Assembly (NCBI RefSeq): GCF_003576315.1
Contig: NZ_QWFZ01000006.1
Location: forward strand, 1-64,000
DNA from: Henriciella mobilis
GTDB taxonomy: Bacteria > Pseudomonadota > Alphaproteobacteria > Caulobacterales > Hyphomonadaceae
Direction: 5' to 3'
Length of the DNA: 64,000 nt
Part shown: positions 51,474 through 59,768 of the stretch, one piece after another
Layout: each line of letters opens with the position of its first letter
Numbering within the stretch: the first letter of the stretch is position 1
Made by a program: the position numbers and the translations under genes
Notes under the pieces: model-generated
What the model saw: only the letters and a program-made list of their open reading frames with translations
Told to the model about the DNA's origin: nothing
The model's database searches: none

Positions 51474-52701
51474 GCGGGTTGCGGTCATCGGTACCGGGCC
51501 GGCAGCGCTGATGGCGGCTGAGGTCATCACCGGGGCAGGGCTGGGCGTCGATATCTATGAGGCCATGCCGAGCGCCGGGCGCAAGGTCCTGATGGCGGGC
51601 AAGAGCGGGCTCAACATTTCCCATACCGGCTCACAGAAAGACTTTGCCGCGCAGTATCAGGATCATGATGGCCGGCTGCGCGGCTGCCTGAAAGCGTTCG
51701 GGCCAGAGGCGGTGGTCCAATGGATGGACGGCCTCGGCATGCCCGCGCATACCGGCCCGACCGGGCGCATATTTCCGCAATCCATGAAGGCCTCGCCGCT
51801 GCTGCGCGCCTGGCTGCGCCGGCTGCAGGGCCGCGGCGCCCGCCTGCACCTGAAGCACCGGTGGGCCGGCTGGGACGCCTGGGGCGCACTGGTCTTCACT
51901 GCGCCAGAAGGGCAAGTTGTTATCCGGCCTGCTGCGACCGTGTTCGCGCTCGGCGGGGGCAGCTGGCGGCGGCTCGGTTCGGATGGCGAATGGACGGCGC
52001 CTTTCGCGGAAGCCGGCATCCCGGTGACACGTTTCCGGCCGTCCAATTGCGGTTTCCTCGTCGACTGGTCCGACCGGATGCGGGATGCGTTCGCCGGTGC
52101 CCCGGTGAAGGGGGTTCGGCTCTCGGCGGCGGGGCGGGAGACACGGGAGGAGCTCACCATCACCGCGCGCGGTGTGGAAAGCGGCGGCGTCTATACCTTG
52201 TCTGCGCCCTTGCGGGACGCGATTGAAACTGAGGGCTCTGCAACGCTGTGGCTGGACCTGCTGCCTGATCTGGAGGCGTCCGAGATCGCCCGGCGGCTCG
52301 CGGCTGCGCCGGCCAAGCAGTCCCTGTCGAACCGGCTGCGCAAGGCGCTGAATCTGACCGGCGTGAAGGCCGCCCTGCTTTTCGAGTGCGCCGACCGGGC
52401 GGCGCTGAAACAGCCGGAAGATGCCGCAAAAGCGATCAAGGCCTTGCCCATGAGGCTGACCGGCACGGCGCCGCTGGACGAAGCCATCTCCACGGCGGGC
52501 GGTGTCGCATGGGATGCGCTGGATACGAACTTCATGCTGACCGGCAAGCCCGGCCATTTTTGCGCGGGCGAAATGATTGCCTGGGACGCGCCGACCGGCG
52601 GTTACCTGATCACGGCCTGCATGGCGACAGGCCGCGCGGCCGGGGCCGGTGTGCTCGCGTGGCTGGCGCGCGAGAGATCAGGCGTCAGTCGCCAGCTTTA
52701 G
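51463..52701 (+). CDS. NAD(P)/FAD-dependent flavoprotein, HI0933/TIGR03862-like
   Basis: The 412-residue flavoprotein has the FAD-binding GTGPAALMAAEVITGAG at about 10-26 (GxGxxA), then GRKVLMAGKSGLNISHT, typical of the BaiN/HI0933 group, PTGRIFPQSMKASPLLRAWLRRL, and the C-terminal GGVAWDALDTNFMLTGKPGHFCAGEMIAWDAPTGGYLITACMATGRAAG. The start is a GTG inside trmJ. The reaction is not known for this subgroup. It converges on the WYL regulator, overlapping by 17 bp. Confidence 0.92.
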   Translation: MTTERVAVIGTGPAALMAAEVITGAGLGVDIYEAMPSAGRKVLMAGKSGLNISHTGSQKDFAAQYQDHDGRLRGCLKAFGPEAVVQWMDGLGMPAHTGPTGRIFPQSMKASPLLRAWLRRLQGRGARLHLKHRWAGWDAWGALVFTAPEGQVVIRPAATVFALGGGSWRRLGSDGEWTAPFAEAGIPVTRFRPSNCGFLVDWSDRMRDAFAGAPVKGVRLSAAGRETREELTITARGVESGGVYTLSAPLRDAIETEGSATLWLDLLPDLEASEIARRLAAAPAKQSLSNRLRKALNLTGVKAALLFECADRAALKQPEDAAKAIKALPMRLTGTAPLDEAISTAGGVAWDALDTNFMLTGKPGHFCAGEMIAWDAPTGGYLITACMATGRAAGAGVLAWLARERSGVSRQL

Positions 52702-53395
52702 AGCTGTCTCGTTCGGCTTCGCGTGATTGGTTCCAGCGCGTGCGCAAGATAGCGACCCGCTCTGGAAACCGCTCATCGAGCAGGGTCGCAGCCTGCACGC
52801 GGTCTGTGCGAAAATGCCGGAAGTCCTGACGCAGCTCGCACCAGGCACAGATCAGGCGGACAGTCTCCCAATAGGCCACGAGGAATGGCCAGATTGTGCG
52901 GGACGACGTCCTGCCGGCCTCATCGGCATAGTCGATATCGAGCTTGGACTGCGTCCGGATCGCCGTGCGCACAAGCGAGACATCGAAACTGTCCTCGATA
53001 TGGCCGCCAAAGCGGGAAATCGGCTGCAGGCCCGCATCCACGATAACCGGTTCGAGTTCGGCGGGGATGACGCTGGACAGTTTCGCAATCAGGTCTTCGG
53101 CGCCGCGGGCGAGCGCCGGGTCACCGCGGGCCGCCACCCATTTGGCCCCGAGGACCGCCGCCTCCAGTTCGTCCGCCGTCAGCATCAGCGGCGGCAGGTC
53201 ATAGCCGCGCTCCAGAACATAGCCGGTGCCGGCCTCGCCGCGGATCGGGACGCGCTGGGCGATCAGCTCCGCCATGTCGCGGTAGAGCGTGCGCAGGGAA
53301 ACTTCCAGTTCCTCGGCCAGCGCATGCCCGGTCACGGGACGTCGCTTGCGGCGCAGGATCTGGATGATCCGGAAGAGGCGTTCGGTTCGCCGCAT
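52685..53395 (-). CDS. YafY-type HTH/WYL transcriptional regulator
   Basis: The 236-residue regulator has an N-terminal DeoR-like HTH (RLFRIIQILRRKRRPVTGHALAEELEVSLRTLYRDMAEL) and a WYL-type ligand domain (residues about 130-200). The usual WYL tripeptide is not intact here (KLDIDYADEAG; RLICAWCELRQDFRHFR). It is divergent from a GST gene, with a strong palindrome between them, so it probably controls that gene and itself. Confidence 0.92.
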   Translation of the reverse strand: MRRTERLFRIIQILRRKRRPVTGHALAEELEVSLRTLYRDMAELIAQRVPIRGEAGTGYVLERGYDLPPLMLTADELEAAVLGAKWVAARGDPALARGAEDLIAKLSSVIPAELEPVIVDAGLQPISRFGGHIEDSFDVSLVRTAIRTQSKLDIDYADEAGRTSSRTIWPFLVAYWETVRLICAWCELRQDFRHFRTDRVQAATLLDERFPERVAILRTRWNQSREAERDSSKAGD

Positions 53396-53417
53396 TCTGT
53401 TTTCGTTCTCCTGACAC

Positions 53418-53443
53418 GCTGCTGACAATATGCTGTCAGCAGC
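53418..53443. promoter_or_regulatory. Operator palindrome between WYL regulator and GST
   Basis: Two perfect 10-bp arms, GCTGCTGACA (53418-53427) and TGTCAGCAGC (53434-53443), flank a 6-bp spacer. A further CTGACA half-site is at 53411-53416. It lies 23 bp upstream of the regulator start and 47 bp from the GST start. Confidence 0.75.
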
Positions 53444-53489
53444 CGTCATCTAGCAAGGCCTTTCCCGAAGAAAGAAGAGGAGAAGTGCC

Positions 53490-54215
53490 ATGACAACGCT
53501 ATTTGGATGGGGGCCGATGTTCGATTGCCCGTCGCCGAGCCCCTTTGTGATGAAGTCGGATATCCAGCTGCAGATGCTGGGCGTCGATTTCGACCGGGCC
53601 ATCGCCGACCTGGAGGCCGTCTCGAAGCACAAGGCACCCTATGTCGAGGATGACGGCCAGATCATCCAGGATTCCAATTTCATCCGCGCCCATTTCGAGA
53701 AGAAGCTGGGCCGCTCGCTGAATGACGGGCTGACCCCGCGCGAGCAGGCGCTGAGCTGGGCGCTGGAGCGGATGGCAGAAGGGCATCTCAATGCCGTGAT
53801 GGCTGGCGAGCGCTGGATGAACGAATCGAATTTCCGAAAAGGCCCGGCCAGCTTCTTCATGGGTGCGCCTGAGCCGATGCGCGAAACGGTGATCCGCGAG
53901 ACCCTGGACACCATGCGTCAGACGCGCTGGCAGTCGGGCATCGGGCGCCATTCGCATGACGAGCAGCTGCAGCTGGCGGGCTTCGACCTCGCCGCCATTG
54001 CAGCCCAGCTGGGCGATCGGCTTTTCCTGCTGGGCGATGAGCCGACGGTGGCCGACGCGTCCGTCTCGGCCGTCCTCATCTCCTGTGCGACGCCGTATTT
54101 CGACACCCCGCTTGTCGAGATGGTGCACGCGCATGCGAACCTGCCCGGCTATATCCGCCGGATGCGCGAATCCTACCTGCCTGAGGGTGTCTGGCCGGAG
54201 CTCCAGATGGCCTGA
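53490..54215 (+). CDS. Glutathione S-transferase-like protein
   Basis: The 241-residue protein has a thioredoxin-like N-terminal half beginning TTLFGWGPMFDCPSPSPF, with VEDDGQIIQDSNFIRAHF as the glutathione-contacting motif (D/S pair). A helical C-terminal half carries LLGDEPTVADASVSAVL. Cys13 lies in the active-site loop where cysteine-type GSTs have their nucleophile. AGAGGAGAAG precedes the ATG. It is likely controlled by the divergent WYL regulator. Confidence 0.9.
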   Translation: MTTLFGWGPMFDCPSPSPFVMKSDIQLQMLGVDFDRAIADLEAVSKHKAPYVEDDGQIIQDSNFIRAHFEKKLGRSLNDGLTPREQALSWALERMAEGHLNAVMAGERWMNESNFRKGPASFFMGAPEPMRETVIRETLDTMRQTRWQSGIGRHSHDEQLQLAGFDLAAIAAQLGDRLFLLGDEPTVADASVSAVLISCATPYFDTPLVEMVHAHANLPGYIRRMRESYLPEGVWPELQMA

Positions 54216-54238
54216 TGATGGGGCAGGCCTGCCTGGCG

Positions 54239-54703
54239 CTAGCGTCCCCGCGCGCCGCTGGGCAGGTTGGCTTCGGCCAGCGCATTGGCGAGCTGCTGGC
54301 CCGTCGAGGCATACATCTTTTCAGCTGACACCGCGGCCTCGTCGCACTGGCGGCGCCGGGCGCTCTCGGCCTGGAACGCATTGTTGAAGGCATCGACCAT
54401 GGAGGATCGCAGGCGGCTGCGATAGGGCGCCTCGACGCCGAGCAGTTCCTGCATGTAGACGCGCCAGTACTGGTCGTCCCGGCCATTGCAGAGCAGGCGG
54501 ATCGCATGCGCCGAGCCGAGCGTGGACGACAGCGAGACGACATCCCTCAGATAGTCCTGGCTGCGCGTGTCGCTAAGGTCGTAATCAGGATTGAAATCCT
54601 GCTGATATTCGCCCTGATACTGGCCATTGGCGCCCATGGCTGGCAGGAAGGCCAGAAACAAGGCCGGTAGGAGGCGCCAGTGTACGAATGTCTGCTTCAT
54701 CAT
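54239..54703 (-). CDS. Secreted TIGR02301-like protein
   Basis: The 154-residue protein has a signal peptide (LLPALFLAFLPAMGANG). Mature features are YLRDVVSLSSTLGSAHAIRLLCNGRDDQYWRVYMQELLGVEAPYRSRLRSSMVDAFNNAF and two Cys (LLCNG and RRQCDE). It resembles the TIGR02301 family of alphaproteobacterial periplasmic proteins of unknown role. Its first 8 codons overlap, head to head, the start of the 2-hydroxyacid dehydrogenase gene. Confidence 0.85.
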   Translation of the reverse strand: MMKQTFVHWRLLPALFLAFLPAMGANGQYQGEYQQDFNPDYDLSDTRSQDYLRDVVSLSSTLGSAHAIRLLCNGRDDQYWRVYMQELLGVEAPYRSRLRSSMVDAFNNAFQAESARRRQCDEAAVSAEKMYASTGQQLANALAEANLPSGARGR

Positions 54704-55672
54704 GAGACTTTCTCGCGGCTTGAGGCTCGCCTCAAGCCTTTCTCGGACCGAATTTCACCTGTGACGGTCTCCGATAGCGGCGAAATCGGGCGGCCATGGG
54801 GCGAAGCTGCATGTGACGCCCTGATCGCGCATGGCAATGCCGACGTCTGGTTCAGCGGCGCTGCAAGGGCCTTCGGGAAGTATCTCTATGCGGCGGACCG
54901 TCTGGATTTTTTCCAGTCGAGCGCGGCGGGGCTGGAAAACCCGTTCCTGCAGAAGATTGGTGAGAAGGCGCAGGCCTATACGTCCAGTCATGTGCAGTCC
55001 GATGCGATTGCCGACTGGGTGCTGTGGGCCGGGTACGACTGGTTCGGCAATGGGGCTGCGCGGCGCGCGGCCCAGGCCGCGAAGGAATGGCGCAACGTGC
55101 ATTTTCGCGAAATCCAGTCGACCCACTGGTTGATCTATGGCTTTGGCCATATCGGCGAGGCTGTCGGCCGGCGCCTGAAGGGGCTTGGCGCGCATGTCAC
55201 CGGCGTGCGCCGGTCCGACCAGGTCTCGCCCTTTGCCGACCGGATCGTCCATCCGAACGATGTGAGCGCCGACGAGATCGGCCAGGCCGACGCTGTCCTG
55301 CTCTGCTGTCCGCATACAGAAGAGACAGAAAACCTCGCCGATGCCGACTTCTTCGCGGCGATGAAGGAGGGGAGCCTCTTTTCCAATGTCGGGCGCGGGG
55401 CGCTGGTTGACGAGGCAGCTCTGCTCAAGGCGCTTGATGCCGGCAGGCCGGCGCATGCGACCATCGACGTCACCCGCGAGGAACCGCTGCCAGCCGATCA
55501 CCCGCTATGGACCCATCCGGGCGTGACGCTGACAGCCCACACCTCCGCACTGACCAGCGAATCGCGCAAGCGCAATGACGAACTGTTCCTGGAAAACCTG
55601 TCGGCCTTCCTGAATGGCGAGCCCCTTCGCAACCTCGTCGATGCAAAGGCCTTCGCCGACCAGTCTGTATGA
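54680..55672 (+). CDS. D-isomer-specific 2-hydroxyacid dehydrogenase
   Basis: The 330-residue NAD(P)H enzyme reduces 2-oxoacids. The nucleotide motif is LIYGFGHIGEAVGRRLKGLG (GxGxxG, about 151-170), with RRS after the second strand suggesting NADPH. VGRGALVDEAAL holds the conserved catalytic Arg region, and TREEPLPADHPLW plus TAHTSAL supply Glu and His. The start is a GTG with the strong site TAGGAGG, inside the divergent neighbouring gene. It resembles hydroxypyruvate/glyoxylate reductases. Confidence 0.9.
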   Translation: MYECLLHHETFSRLEARLKPFSDRISPVTVSDSGEIGRPWGEAACDALIAHGNADVWFSGAARAFGKYLYAADRLDFFQSSAAGLENPFLQKIGEKAQAYTSSHVQSDAIADWVLWAGYDWFGNGAARRAAQAAKEWRNVHFREIQSTHWLIYGFGHIGEAVGRRLKGLGAHVTGVRRSDQVSPFADRIVHPNDVSADEIGQADAVLLCCPHTEETENLADADFFAAMKEGSLFSNVGRGALVDEAALLKALDAGRPAHATIDVTREEPLPADHPLWTHPGVTLTAHTSALTSESRKRNDELFLENLSAFLNGEPLRNLVDAKAFADQSV

Positions 55673-55711
55673 TCGCTTGCGGTGTCCGCCGTCACGGGCG
55701 TATCAAGCAGC

Positions 55712-56974
55712 ATGGCTGACGCATTGGCGAAACTGATCGGGCTGGGTTCGGGCCCCATGTTGCAGGAAGAGCCGCGAAAGCCGCTCTCCGAGCCGCTTGA
55801 TGCGCTCGGTGAGACCGCGGAATCGGCAACCGAGGCAGCCAGCGAATTTGCGACCTGGGTCGCTTCGGGCTCACGCGAGGCGCTGATCGCTCTCGGCCTG
55901 GCCGTCGCCATGACCGTCATTCTGTGGTTCGCGCGCTGGGGCCTCATCCGGCTGATGCGCCACCTTCCGCGCAATGACGACTATTCGCTATCGGCGATCT
56001 TCAACCGGATCGTGAGACGGTTCCGGATCTATTTCATGCTGGCGACGGCGCTCCTGATCACCGACCGGATCATGGAGCTGCCGCAGACCATTTCGACCTT
56101 CAGCCACGTGCTGTTCGTGATCACCGCGACGTTGCAGGCGGCCGAGTTGCTGCAGGAAGCGGCGATCTCATCAATCCGGCGCCAGGCCATTCGCAACCCG
56201 CAGGATGCCAGCACGCTGGCTTCGGCCGTGAACCTCATCAAATGGTTCATCAATGTCGTGATCTGGTCCTTTGCGCTGCTGCTGATCCTCGACAATGTCG
56301 GCGCGGATGTGACGACGCTGATTGCCGGTCTCGGTATCGGCGGTATCGCGATCGGTCTGGCCGCGCAGGGCATGTTCCGCGACCTCTTCTCCTCGCTCTC
56401 CATCGTGCTCGACAAGCCATTCCAGGTTGGCGACACGGTGCGCTACCGCGACACCTGGGGCGACATCGAGGATATTGGCCTGAAGACGACGCGTATCCGC
56501 TCCAAGAGCGGTGAGCAGATCATCATCTCCAACACCAACCTCCTGGAAGAAGAGATCCACAATATGCGCCGCATGAACCGGCGGCGCATCGAGACGCAGT
56601 TCGGGGTGATCTTCCAGACGCCGCCCAAGGTCGCCGAGGCGATCCCCGGCATGGTGGCAGAACTGGTGAAAGGCGTTCAGGGCGTCTCGTTCGACCGCTG
56701 CAGCATGGCCGCTTTCGGCCCGAGTTCGCTGGATTATGAACTCGTCTTCTATTCGCTGAACCCCGACTTCAACCGATCCATGGCGGCGCGGTCCAACGTG
56801 CTGCTGGCGCTGTTCCGAAAGTTCAAGGAAGAGGGTGTGGAGTTCGCCTATCCGACCCAGACGCTCTACGTCAGCGGCGTGGAGAATGTGCCGGAGGGCC
56901 GCTTCGAGGCGAAGACCTCAGAGGATGCGCTTGTCGTGGAAGGTCCGCTCGACGCCGGGACAGACAAAAGCTGA
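55712..56974 (+). CDS. Mechanosensitive ion channel, MscS family (second)
   Basis: The 420-residue channel has helices at about 60-80, 110-130 and 180-200. The pore helix is TLIAGLGIGGIAIGLAAQGMFRDLFSSLSIVLDKPFQVGDTVRY and the beta domain is GDIEDIGLKTTRIRSKSGEQIIISN. A cytosolic C-terminal domain follows. This is the YbdG/YnaI-like group. ATG 55712 or a GTG at 55682 could be the start. It is 40 bp (or 10 bp) after the dehydrogenase. Confidence 0.92.
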   Translation: MADALAKLIGLGSGPMLQEEPRKPLSEPLDALGETAESATEAASEFATWVASGSREALIALGLAVAMTVILWFARWGLIRLMRHLPRNDDYSLSAIFNRIVRRFRIYFMLATALLITDRIMELPQTISTFSHVLFVITATLQAAELLQEAAISSIRRQAIRNPQDASTLASAVNLIKWFINVVIWSFALLLILDNVGADVTTLIAGLGIGGIAIGLAAQGMFRDLFSSLSIVLDKPFQVGDTVRYRDTWGDIEDIGLKTTRIRSKSGEQIIISNTNLLEEEIHNMRRMNRRRIETQFGVIFQTPPKVAEAIPGMVAELVKGVQGVSFDRCSMAAFGPSSLDYELVFYSLNPDFNRSMAARSNVLLALFRKFKEEGVEFAYPTQTLYVSGVENVPEGRFEAKTSEDALVVEGPLDAGTDKS

Positions 56975-57036
56975 GCCCGGCCGGGTCAGCGCAGCCTAGT
57001 AATTTGCGAGTGTGAGAAGCGTCCGGAAAGGAGGGC

Positions 57037-57348
57037 TTATTCGACCGTCCAGCCGCGCGCGGTGCGGTGCGCGTCGAGCGTGATGCCGTCGCTTTCGGCC
57101 TCGGTGCGGGTTGTCGTGCGCGTGGTGAAAATGGTTTCGCGGCGACCGCCCGTGGTCAGGCGCAGGAGGATAGCCACCGTGGCGATGACCAGGCCGACAA
57201 TGGCTGTCATCACCGCAAACATGCCGGCCATGACGATGATGGCGAGGGCAAGGATGCCGCGTAGCGCCCAACGTGCGCCTTCACGCAAGCCGTTGCCGAT
57301 GCGTGCCAGGATGGCGTCGAAAGAAAGGGTTGAGCGTGCTGCTGTCAT
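57037..57348 (-). CDS. Small membrane protein, function unknown
   Basis: The 103-residue protein has a basic/amphipathic N-terminus (ILARIGNGLREGARWALRG), one or two hydrophobic helices (ILALAIIVMAGMFAVMTAIVGLVIATVAILL) and a Thr/Arg/Glu-rich tail (TIFTTRTTTRTEAES). The ATG at 57348 has GGGAGACTT upstream. It converges on the MscS gene. The neighbour on the same strand is the TerB/J-domain gene. Confidence 0.75.
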   Translation of the reverse strand: MTAARSTLSFDAILARIGNGLREGARWALRGILALAIIVMAGMFAVMTAIVGLVIATVAILLRLTTGGRRETIFTTRTTTRTEAESDGITLDAHRTARGWTVE

Positions 57349-57417
57349 CTTCAAGTCTCCCAGCCCTCAACATGATATCGCCCGGCGAATTCGTCAATCA
57401 CGCGAGCGAAATCGCCT

Positions 57418-58119
57418 TCAATTGGCCGCAATCAGGCCCCGTTCTGCCCGGATCCGCGCATAGGCGCCCGTGATCGCGGCAGCCTTGTCATGCGCGGCCA
57501 ATTCGAATTCGCGCGGTGCGCCATTGCCGACGATGCGGTCGGGGTGGTTGTCCGCCATCAGCTTGCGATAGGCGCGGCGGATATCGTCGAAGGCGGCATC
57601 GTGGGCAACGCCGAGAATATGATACGGATCGTCCCGGTCCGGTCCGAGATGGCTTGCCCGGATCCGCCGGAAGGTTGTTTCGTCGAAGCCGAAATTTTCC
57701 GCGACCGTGCGAAGATACTGCATCTCGTCATCGGTCACCACGCCATCGGCGCCGGCGATCATGAACAGGCCGTCCAGCACGCCCTCGAGCAGGCATGGCC
57801 GGGCGCTGTACTTCTTGCCGATGCGCCGGGCATAGGCCTCATAGCCGCGGACGGTCTGGCGGGCGATATTGAAGACGCGGCGAACCTTGTCGGCGTCTTC
57901 CGGCGCTGCGCGGAAGACGCGGGAGAAGACCATGATCTCGCTGTCGCTGACCCGGCCGTCGGCCGCTGCCATCTTGGCGCCCAGACCGATCACGGCGGCG
58001 GTGAATCCGACATCGTTTGGATCGGGCGCGCAGCCTTGTTCGGCGGACTCCGGTTCGTCCTGCACGTCGCTGTCAAAAAGGCGCTTTCCACCCTCGATAA
58101 GGATCTGCCAGAGGCTCAT
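57418..58119 (-). CDS. TerB/DjlA-like J-domain protein
   Basis: The 233-residue protein combines a TerB-like helical domain (about 38-150, KMAAADGRVSDSEIMVFSRVF and IAGADGVVTDDEMQYLRTVAENFGF) with a C-terminal J domain (DPYHILGVAHDAAFDDIRRAYRKLMADNHPDRIV; HPD at about 198-200). This is the DjlA order without its N-terminal membrane helix. It should stimulate DnaK ATPase; client unknown. Confidence 0.92.
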   Translation of the reverse strand: MSLWQILIEGGKRLFDSDVQDEPESAEQGCAPDPNDVGFTAAVIGLGAKMAAADGRVSDSEIMVFSRVFRAAPEDADKVRRVFNIARQTVRGYEAYARRIGKKYSARPCLLEGVLDGLFMIAGADGVVTDDEMQYLRTVAENFGFDETTFRRIRASHLGPDRDDPYHILGVAHDAAFDDIRRAYRKLMADNHPDRIVGNGAPREFELAAHDKAAAITGAYARIRAERGLIAAN

Positions 58120-58226
58120 CGTCCTACAACTATAGCGGGTTATTCGGGCAAAATCAGGCCCCGGATGCTCAATTGTCTTGCGACAAAATGTGAAATGTTC
58201 GTGATCAACCGGTCTCAGGCGGCGTC

Positions 58227-59102
58227 CTAGCGCTGCTGCGACTGTTGTGAAACCACCGATTTCAGTTCTGCGATCTCGTCCTTCAGCGAGCGCAGCAGGT
58301 CGAAGATTTCGTCGCGTTCTTCCTCGGCATGCTCGGCATCTTCCTCGATATCCTCGAGCAATTCCTCGGTCGCTGCCTTCTGTTCGGCCGCCAGTGCATC
58401 GACGATCAGGGCGATGAACAGGTTTAGCACGGCAAAGCTCGCCACGAAGATGAAGGTCAGGAAGAAGAGCGGCGCCCATGGATGGCCATCATCGACAACC
58501 TTCTGGACGACCTCGAACCGCCAGCCGTCCATCGTCATCACCTGGAACAGGGAATAGGCCGATCTGGGCAGGTCGCCGAACAGCTCCAGCACCTCCTCAT
58601 TCGAGGTGTCGCCGTACATGTTCGTCGCCATCACCGCATAGACATAGGTCAGCAGCGCCAGCACCGCGACGATGGCGCCCATGCCCGGCAGCGCCTTGAG
58701 CAGCGCCTCGGTTATCCGCCGCATCATCGGCACGACATGCAGCAGGCGCAGTACACGCAAGACGCGCATGGCCCGCAGCACCGAGAAACCCTGTCCGCCC
58801 GGCACCATGGATATGCCGACGACGATGAAGTCGAACCAGTTCCAGCCAGACCTGAAGAACATGAACCGATAGACGAACAGCTTCAGCAGGATTTCGAAGG
58901 CGAAGGCGTAGGTAATCCCCCGGTCCATGACCTCGAGCCAGTAGACCGATGTCGGCGGCAGCGAGTCGGCATAGGTCAGAATGCCGAGAATGGCGGCATT
59001 GAGGATGATCAGCCCGGTGATCAGGTTCAGGAACCAGCGGCTCTCGATCGCTGCTTCAAGCGGCGAATTGCTGGTGGTTTCGTCGAGTGTCGCGCGCGCC
59101 AT
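58227..59102 (-). CDS. One-domain voltage-gated cation channel, BacNav-like, filter TMDGW
   Basis: The 291-residue inner-membrane channel has six helices. S4 at about 108-129 has Arg at 110, 113, 116 and 119, the voltage-sensor pattern. The pore has T190-M191-D192-G193-W194 where NaChBac/NavAb have TLESW, so Asp replaces Glu and Gly replaces Ser. S6 (FLTFIFVASFAVLNLFIALIVDAL) ends in a long acidic coiled coil (EDAEHAEEERDEIFDLLRSLKDEIAELKSVV) for tetramer formation. Whether it carries Na+ or Ca2+ is open; a Ca2+/Na+ antiporter gene is 667 bp away. Confidence 0.9.
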   Translation of the reverse strand: MARATLDETTSNSPLEAAIESRWFLNLITGLIILNAAILGILTYADSLPPTSVYWLEVMDRGITYAFAFEILLKLFVYRFMFFRSGWNWFDFIVVGISMVPGGQGFSVLRAMRVLRVLRLLHVVPMMRRITEALLKALPGMGAIVAVLALLTYVYAVMATNMYGDTSNEEVLELFGDLPRSAYSLFQVMTMDGWRFEVVQKVVDDGHPWAPLFFLTFIFVASFAVLNLFIALIVDALAAEQKAATEELLEDIEEDAEHAEEERDEIFDLLRSLKDEIAELKSVVSQQSQQR

Positions 59103-59166
59103 GTCCCCTCGCTCGCCTTATGGTCGAGTTCGCTACAGGGGTTTCATACCCTGCGGTACGAATTGT

Positions 59167-59649
59167 TCAATCAGCCGAAGTGGTCGTATCGCTGATGATC
59201 TTCCATTCGCCGTCCATGCGCCGAAGGACCAGCGTGAAAAGCCCGCCCGGCGTGTCGTTTTCCCGCTCCAGCTGCCAGCGGCCATGCACGATGGCAGCAT
59301 CTGGCGAGAGGCGCACAATCTCCAGGTCGCTGGTGTCGAGTGTGCCCATCGCGGCGCGGCTGGAATAGCGCGTGCGGTAGCGCTCCAGCGTCGGGGCATA
59401 GCCGCGCACGACCGTCCCGCCGGATGCAAAGCGCAGCTCGGGCGACTGCCAGTAGCCATCCATGAAGCCCTCAATGTCGCCCGCATTCCATGCCTCGTCC
59501 TGGCGCTCAAGCAGGGCCGTGATCGCCGCCTCGTCCTCGGCGACAGACGGGACGGAGGCGTCCGCGGCGGCCGGTTCGGCTGTCTGGCAGGCGGTCACCG
59601 AAAAGCCGGCCAGGCACAGGGCAGTCGCAGCAAGGATGGTTTGGCGCAT
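59167..59649 (-). CDS. SnoaL/DUF4440-like lipoprotein
   Basis: The 160-residue lipoprotein has a signal peptide ending in SVTAC. The mature NTF2-like cone has ITALLERQDEAWNAGDIEGFMDGYWQSPELRFASGG and ends LFTLVLRRMDGEWKIISDTTTSAD, the DUF4440 hallmark. Such proteins may bind or turn over a small molecule; none is known. It is divergent from the antiporter gene. Confidence 0.88.
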   Translation of the reverse strand: MRQTILAATALCLAGFSVTACQTAEPAAADASVPSVAEDEAAITALLERQDEAWNAGDIEGFMDGYWQSPELRFASGGTVVRGYAPTLERYRTRYSSRAAMGTLDTSDLEIVRLSPDAAIVHGRWQLERENDTPGGLFTLVLRRMDGEWKIISDTTTSAD

Positions 59650-59768
59650 TGATTTCTCTCCGATGTTCAGGTGGGAGTGTAGTCAAAGGCCCGCCAGATG
59701 AAACCGCCTTTGGCGGAATGTGTTTTACACGCTAGAGAGTTGCGGAAGAGTTCGGGAGTCGGAAATTC

